Below, piece after piece: positions 29,901-33,763 of a stretch of 33,763 bases of DNA (positions are counted from its first letter, which is position 1; each line of letters begins with the position of its first letter). A program made the translations under genes and the position numbers. The DNA is from Fusobacterium sp. (GTDB lineage: Bacteria > Fusobacteriota > Fusobacteriia > Fusobacteriales > Fusobacteriaceae), in assembly GCF_030528405.1 (NCBI RefSeq), contig NZ_JAUMYY010000018.1, positions 1-33,763 on the forward strand, in the 5' to 3' direction. The notes under the pieces were generated by a model, which saw only the letters and a program-made list of their open reading frames with translations, did no database searches and was not told the origin of the DNA.

Positions 29901-30008
29901 GATGTAATAAGAGATTCAGGGATATTATATGGAATAGAAGGTGGATATATGAAAAACTCTGCTACTGATAATATAGAAATAGGAGCCAAAGTTGGGTATA
30001 AATGGTAA
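26943..30008 (+). CDS. Large autotransporter-like surface protein, partner of the TonB receptor
   Basis: I do not recognise a named family. A signal peptide ends near NLLAS. Residues to about 360 are highly charged with helical, coiled-coil-like stretches. A short beta-rich part (about 390-450: GIYAEGKLSLIEEAK, KGRVEGTVDLG) resembles autotransporter passenger repeats. The last 275 residues look like a type V-like beta-barrel with alternating strands, ending in GAKVGYKW with a C-terminal tryptophan. The frame opens at TTG 26937; CGGAGGA (26927-26933) has better spacing for ATG 26943 (1021 residues). It follows the receptor after 35 bases with no terminator between. A role in capturing or releasing the receptor's ligand is only an inference. 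Confidence 0.75.
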   Translation: MKNYRYKLFFITSLLISTNLLASYKVERTYENGAYEDVLLKNKGINNFTKTSEERIDPLTGKRKPLLSEANFIPMAQLDEEKRLVKANKKKFYSINELEDLDSETKNTINKELRTADKRFYFGNGNRMLNLIFLDTNAFEEETKKNKGTLVDGGYIFQEKIKGTNENAYTSISKEEYEKNYKGKTNDEIVKHLKNHLKDKMKIDSVIKNGKLYDTDGNEIFWNVNIDERGEVFTEISLYEEFKNSKRYPYFLSTDGSIYVDNKKSVIEKGVLVQGKKLTDTKEWQNYNKKIEAEIKAGKSLEEAKKSYSKQAFEEDLKKLEKASSVPAEVKEKRIKEIEGKLRGIDRWFDYDIYISRHKLSLGLDYAKINGNPKYKAILAEIEELYKLKTEVDPRVAFDKKWEGLYIKEDGHGSGIYAEGKLSLIEEAKYIEFRGKGRVEGTVDLGEGYNILSIREAVTGEGTNIVFAPSAKLKNVTKLLVGTHFNDDVKTSRSGRYSVAFEVEKNDTETQKARNEKGELIHHALYNSDQKMLFNDVTKGSEKTKDRALQFMVANFNKDEIINLGRAMEYTYSTDTGMRTDIMQVVSDSIAHEITVPTRKASPEEIKAGKASFEIKEGLFNDRQEKDLITIKSDEYWKNKKATKDGSNSIAIVKIKDSIEGLDQKYEEFYKSLKNSDSLGTFARTFTTTNKKTLQGGTREEEALLEFKKMAKQYTEKNIYSRLNKFARDEMQLFSMIAFHNEANMLGQGNMHYGGSLTNRIVKKDIKGNISGMYMLVSRDLDYDLQGGIIFGGFGTKLNEGPLESTASKNDTVYLGTYLNKKFASSFNLIGGMAIQNGRYEVSRIAKNKYQTLKFTGKGRIKGLDSYLGFVYSYQLPREISLRLKSKLSYQYINQGAMKENSETGADISVNRQNFQYLTAEVGLDLTKKLYEYGMLSQMRGGISVVRGLHGYNNKDLVGKINNSTSSFKISGDKEKNNFIKISLGYDVIRDSGILYGIEGGYMKNSATDNIEIGAKVGYKW

Positions 30009-30028
30009 GAAATAAGCAGTTATAAATT

Positions 30029-30096
30029 AAAAAGCCATTGCATATATTTTTAATTTTATAAAAATTTAATTAATAATATGTAATGGCTTTTTAAAT
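30029..30096. terminator. Bidirectional long hairpin between the barrel protein and the S9 peptidase
   Basis: The 17-base arm starting AAAAAGCCATTGCATAT (30029-30045) pairs with the arm at 30077-30093, with one G-U pair. The 31-base loop is A/T-rich and can pair further. T-runs on both strands serve two convergent genes. Confidence 0.8.
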
Positions 30097-30098
30097 TT

Positions 30099-32078
30099 TT
30101 ATTTTAGATATTTTTCAAACCAATTTGTAATTTCTTGAAGTCTTTTAATTCTATGTTTAGGTTTTCCACTTCTTGAAAGTTCATGATTTTCACCTTTAAA
30201 CATACAAAGTCTGGCATCAATTCCGTGATATTTTAGTGCTGTAAACATCTGTAGCCCCTCTGGAAGCCAACATCGGTAATCTTCTTCCGAGTGTATAAAA
30301 AGAGTAGGAGTTTTAGCTTTATCTGCATATTTAAGTGGAGAATGCCACCAAAGTTTATCGTGGTTTATCCACGGTGTAGATTGATTTTGATCTGCATTAA
30401 AATAGTAGCCTATATCAGTTGTTCCAAATTTTGAAATCCAGTTGGAGATAGACCTTTGTGAAGCAGCACAGCTAAATCTATCAGTATGCCCTATAATCCA
30501 GTTGGTCATAAAACCGCCATAAGAACCGCCTGTTACTCCAATTCTATTCTTATCAACAGGATATTTTTCTAGGACTAAATCTGTAAAATTCATTAGATCC
30601 TCATAATCGATGGTACCATATTTACCTCTTATATCAGCAAAGACATTGCCTTTTCCATCACTGCCATGTGGATTAGTAAAGAAAACAAAGTATCCCATAT
30701 TTGCCCAAACCTGCATTTCATGATAGAAAACATAACCATAAACAGTTTTTGGACCTCCATGTATATCAAGTATAGCAGGATAGTTTTTCCCAACCTCAAA
30801 ATTTACAGGCTTAATTACAAATCCTTCTGTCTTATCTCCATTAGTTTCAAAAATAAATTTTTCAGGCAAAGAAATTTTAAAATTTTCTAAAATTTTATCA
30901 TTGAAAGTGCTTAGTTTTTCAGATTTTTTATCCTTTAACTCATAAATCTCCTGTAATCTATAGTTATGCATACCTATATATACAACTTTATCATCTACTA
31001 CATCAAAACAATCTATAGAACCTTCATCCTCAGTTAATATTTTATGCATACCCTGAAGAGAAAGAGAATTTAGATAGGAGCTGTCATTTAAAGTTGAAAT
31101 AAAATAAAGTTTATCTTTAACTATTTTGAAATTTTTACCTCCACCCAATCTACAGTCACTACCGACAGTATTAGCAAGCCAAGTATCATTTGCATGTAGC
31201 AGTTCCAAATTCCCCTCATTAAAAATATAAAGCTGATGATTTTCATTTATTCCAAATTTTTTCATATCAGAAAGAGCCAAAATTATTTTATCCTCTATAA
31301 AATTGGCATAACTAAAATTATATCTTCCATCTTCAAAAATATATTTAAATTCTTTGCTTTCTAAATTATAGCTTGCTACATAATTAGTACTTTGTAATTT
31401 GTCCTTATATCTTTCAGCAATAAAAATTATTTTTTTATCCTTTAAGTTAAATAAATCAACATTGGTTAATTCGTCAGTAATTGCAGTAAGTTCATTATTA
31501 AGTGAGTTGAAGTGATATAATCTATTTCTTTTTTTATTAATAAATCCCTGTCCGTTAAACCAAAATGGAATTTCATCAATTATTTCATAGTCCTTGTTTT
31601 CTTCAAATGTTTTGATTGCTTTCTCTCTCTCTTCCCCTTTCAAATTATTTATATTTAAAGAGTTGTTATCAAAGCTTGCAGTCAATATAAAATTATTCTC
31701 ATCAATCTTTTTTATAGCACTTACTTGCACAGGAATTTTCATATACTCATAAGCTTCTCCACCATTTGCTATATCTATTGCAAAAAAACTAGTCCAAGTT
31801 TCTCCAGATTTAATTTTAGTCTGTAAATTTTCATTTCTGTCGGAACTGAAAAGTATTATATCATTATTTAACCAAATAGAATTTTTTTCTTTATTTGTAT
31901 GAGTAATTTTTCTAAATTTTTTAGTTTTTAAATTATATGTCCAGATGGAATGCCTATAGTTATTTTTTTCTAAATCTGCTTCAGCCAGAGTGAAAGCAAA
32001 TATTGTTCCCTCTGGATTAAAGTCTAAATTAGAAAGAAATTTATAGTCTAAAAAAGTATTTATTTCTATATTTTTCAT
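30099..32078 (-). CDS. S9 family peptidase (prolyl oligopeptidase / acylaminoacyl-peptidase type)
   Basis: Serine peptidase of the alpha/beta-hydrolase fold that cuts short peptides. The catalytic triad is complete: Ser519 in GVTGGSYGGF, Asp600 in HSEEDYRC and His632 in GENHELSR. The first 400 or so residues are WD-like beta-propeller blades (FNPEGTIFAF, SIWTYNLKT) that filter substrate size. There is no signal peptide, so it is cytosolic. GGGAGG lies 6 bases before the ATG. The length of 659 residues is normal. It fits a peptide-using metabolism. Confidence 0.93.
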   Translation of the reverse strand: MKNIEINTFLDYKFLSNLDFNPEGTIFAFTLAEADLEKNNYRHSIWTYNLKTKKFRKITHTNKEKNSIWLNNDIILFSSDRNENLQTKIKSGETWTSFFAIDIANGGEAYEYMKIPVQVSAIKKIDENNFILTASFDNNSLNINNLKGEEREKAIKTFEENKDYEIIDEIPFWFNGQGFINKKRNRLYHFNSLNNELTAITDELTNVDLFNLKDKKIIFIAERYKDKLQSTNYVASYNLESKEFKYIFEDGRYNFSYANFIEDKIILALSDMKKFGINENHQLYIFNEGNLELLHANDTWLANTVGSDCRLGGGKNFKIVKDKLYFISTLNDSSYLNSLSLQGMHKILTEDEGSIDCFDVVDDKVVYIGMHNYRLQEIYELKDKKSEKLSTFNDKILENFKISLPEKFIFETNGDKTEGFVIKPVNFEVGKNYPAILDIHGGPKTVYGYVFYHEMQVWANMGYFVFFTNPHGSDGKGNVFADIRGKYGTIDYEDLMNFTDLVLEKYPVDKNRIGVTGGSYGGFMTNWIIGHTDRFSCAASQRSISNWISKFGTTDIGYYFNADQNQSTPWINHDKLWWHSPLKYADKAKTPTLFIHSEEDYRCWLPEGLQMFTALKYHGIDARLCMFKGENHELSRSGKPKHRIKRLQEITNWFEKYLK

Positions 32079-32178
32079 TTTTACCTCCCTAATAAATTTA
32101 ATAATTAAATAGTAACATCTTTTTAGAAAAAATAAAAGTTGATATAAAATTTTTATAGTAGTGTACTAACTTATTTTG

Positions 32179-32187
32179 TGGTATACT
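32179..32187 (+). promoter_or_regulatory. Possible extended -10 promoter of smc
   Basis: TGGTATACT (TGnTATAcT) lies about 105 bases before the smc start; no good -35 is seen. The rest of 32079-32292 is A/T-rich and divergent, with nothing else recognisable. Confidence 0.35.
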
Positions 32188-32292
32188 ATATTGCTAATTA
32201 TTAAAAAATAAGGTTTTTTGTTAAATTTATTTATCTGATCTTGATATTGGACAGAGTTTTGTTAGATATTTGAAATAAAAAGTGGAGTTTAA

Positions 32293-33763
32293 ATGTATTT
32301 AAAGGCAGTTGAGATAGACGGTTTTAAATCTTTCGGTGAGAAAGTATATATAGATTTTAACAGAGGAATTACATCTATTGTTGGTCCCAATGGTAGTGGG
32401 AAATCTAATATTCTTGATGCTGTACTTTGGGTTTTAGGTGAGCAGTCATACAAAAATATTAGGGCAAAAGAAAGTCAAGATGTAATTTTTTCTGGTGGAA
32501 AAGAAAAAAAAGCTATGAATAAGGCAGAAGTTTCACTTTATATAGATAATGAAGACAGATATTTAGATATAGACAGTGAAACAGTTAAAATTACAAGAAG
32601 AATAAATCTTTCTGGTGAGAATGAATATCTAATAAATGATATCAAATCTAGACTTAAGGATATAGGCAGCCTATTTTTAGATACGGGGATAGGAAAAACT
32701 GCATATTCTGTTATAGGGCAAGGCAAAGTAGAAAGAATAATCAACTCCTCTGCTAAGGAAGTTAAAGGTATTATAGAAGAGGCAGCAGGAATAAAAAAAT
32801 TGCAGGCTAATAAAACTGAAAGTCTTAAAAATTTAATGAATATTGAGAATGAATTGGATAAAGTAGAAATTATTCTCAATGAAACTAGGGAAAATAAGAA
32901 TAAGATAGAGAAGCAGGCTGAACTAGCTCAAAAATTTTTAAATTTAAGAGAAGAAAAAAATTCTCTAGCTAAAGGTATATATTTAACTGAGCTTGTAGTA
33001 AAAGAAAAACAGGCTAAAGATAATGAAGAATTTAAAAGCAAGCTTGAAATATCTTGTAGTGAAATAAGAGAAAAATTTGAAAAAACTAAAAATAGATTAA
33101 ATTTTATTGAACTTGAAAAAGAAGAAGTCAGAAAAGAAATAAGTAATATAAGCTTAAGAAATAAAGATTTGAGAGATATAATCTCTGAAAAGGAAAAAGA
33201 AAAGGCAATAAGTTCAGAAAGAATAGAGAATTTTAAAAAAGAAAGAAATTCAAAAGAAGAGACTAGAAAGAATATAATTCTTAAAATAGAAGTTAAAAAA
33301 AGTGATTTAGAGGAAGCTTTTCTCAATCAAGAAAGTCTTAAAAAAAATATAGCAGAAATGGAAATTGAAAATAAGGACTTTGAAGAAAATATATCAAAAC
33401 TTGAAGAAGAGAAAAAGAAAATTGAAATTTCAATTGAAAGTAAAAACAAGAAAAGAAGAGATTTGGAACTTCAAAAATTGAATGTAGTAAATGATATAGA
33501 AATAACAAATAAAAGGATTGCAAGCAGCCAAAGTGAAATAGGGAATTATAGACAGGAATTAGATTTATTAAATCAAAAATATTTGGAAGTTGATGAAAAT
33601 AAAAAGAATACTAAAAAATTATTAGAAGAAAAAGAAAAAGAACTTTTAAGTATAGAGGAAAGAAATGAATTTTTAGAGAGTCAACTGAGTGAGATTAGTA
33701 TAAAAATTAATAGAATAGCAGAGCAGATGAGGAACTTGGAGTATGATGAAAAAAGATATTCTG
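32293..33763 (+). CDS. smc: Chromosome segregation protein SMC, N-terminal part (runs off window)
   Basis: ATPase that organises and segregates the chromosome. The start MYLKAVEIDGFKSFGEKVYI is the family hallmark. Walker A GPNGSGKSN lies at residues 31-39, VIGQGKVERI and EEAAGIKK follow, and then a long coiled coil rich in Lys and Glu fills the rest. GTGGAG lies 5 bases before the ATG. The frame stays open to the last base (490 codons seen); hinge, second coil and Walker B domain lie beyond the window. Confidence 0.95.
   Translation, partial: MYLKAVEIDGFKSFGEKVYIDFNRGITSIVGPNGSGKSNILDAVLWVLGEQSYKNIRAKESQDVIFSGGKEKKAMNKAEVSLYIDNEDRYLDIDSETVKITRRINLSGENEYLINDIKSRLKDIGSLFLDTGIGKTAYSVIGQGKVERIINSSAKEVKGIIEEAAGIKKLQANKTESLKNLMNIENELDKVEIILNETRENKNKIEKQAELAQKFLNLREEKNSLAKGIYLTELVVKEKQAKDNEEFKSKLEISCSEIREKFEKTKNRLNFIELEKEEVRKEISNISLRNKDLRDIISEKEKEKAISSERIENFKKERNSKEETRKNIILKIEVKKSDLEEAFLNQESLKKNIAEMEIENKDFEENISKLEEEKKKIEISIESKNKKRRDLELQKLNVVNDIEITNKRIASSQSEIGNYRQELDLLNQKYLEVDENKKNTKKLLEEKEKELLSIEERNEFLESQLSEISIKINRIAEQMRNLEYDEKRYS

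Noticed and set aside
32538-33523. Minus-strand open frames over the smc coil
   Set aside because: They are the reverse complement of a Lys/Glu-rich coiled coil, giving Phe/Leu/Ser-rich nonsense; the plus strand is clearly smc.

Overview
The window reads as chromosome of a Fusobacterium-type bacterium: an anaerobic, AT-rich, diderm organism. The taxon is inferred, not searched. Base composition is very low in G+C by eye. Outer-membrane markers are present: a YadA-type adhesin, a TonB-dependent receptor, an autotransporter-like barrel protein and KdsB for Kdo/LPS. Gene content is otherwise close to Firmicutes: GatCAB, single-chain serine dehydratase and a SpoIID-domain protein. The ribonucleotide reductase here is the oxygen-sensitive NrdD/NrdG class. 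I see no IS element, phage, CRISPR array, rRNA or tRNA gene.

Layout. 1-1286 is the 3' part of a trimeric autotransporter adhesin. 1592-6010 holds a small protein with two helix-turn-helix-like copies, then a three-gene ferric-type ABC importer (lipoprotein, fused permease, ATPase). 6161-9384 is gatCAB behind a good sigma70-type promoter. 9427-12342 is nrdD-nrdG behind two NrdR boxes, one of them over the -35. 12482-13723 is glyA. From 22107 down to 13812 seven genes run on the minus strand: kdsB, SpoIID-like lipoprotein, AlkD-like repair protein, uvrA, ruvA, a thioredoxin-fold protein and the L-serine dehydratase gene. On the plus strand, 22228-24371 holds a histidine phosphatase, trmL and a threonine aldolase. 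24676-30008 is a two-gene surface unit (TonB-dependent receptor plus a large barrel-anchored protein) behind its own promoter and a terminator-like leader hairpin. An S9 peptidase follows on the minus strand (30099-32078). The window ends inside smc.

How the genes connect. The threonine aldolase, GlyA and the serine dehydratase link threonine, glycine, serine and pyruvate, which fits an amino-acid-fermenting anaerobe. UvrA, RuvA and the AlkD-like protein form a DNA-repair run. The adhesin, TonB receptor and barrel protein belong to the outer surface.

The most unusual item is the SpoIID-family lipoprotein at 19804-21348. Its two conserved halves are in the reverse order from classical SpoIID, so it appears circularly permuted. 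Also notable are the coiled coil beyond the membrane anchor of the adhesin, the duplicated HTH protein, the CPYA thioredoxin-fold protein and the unrecognised partner of the TonB receptor.
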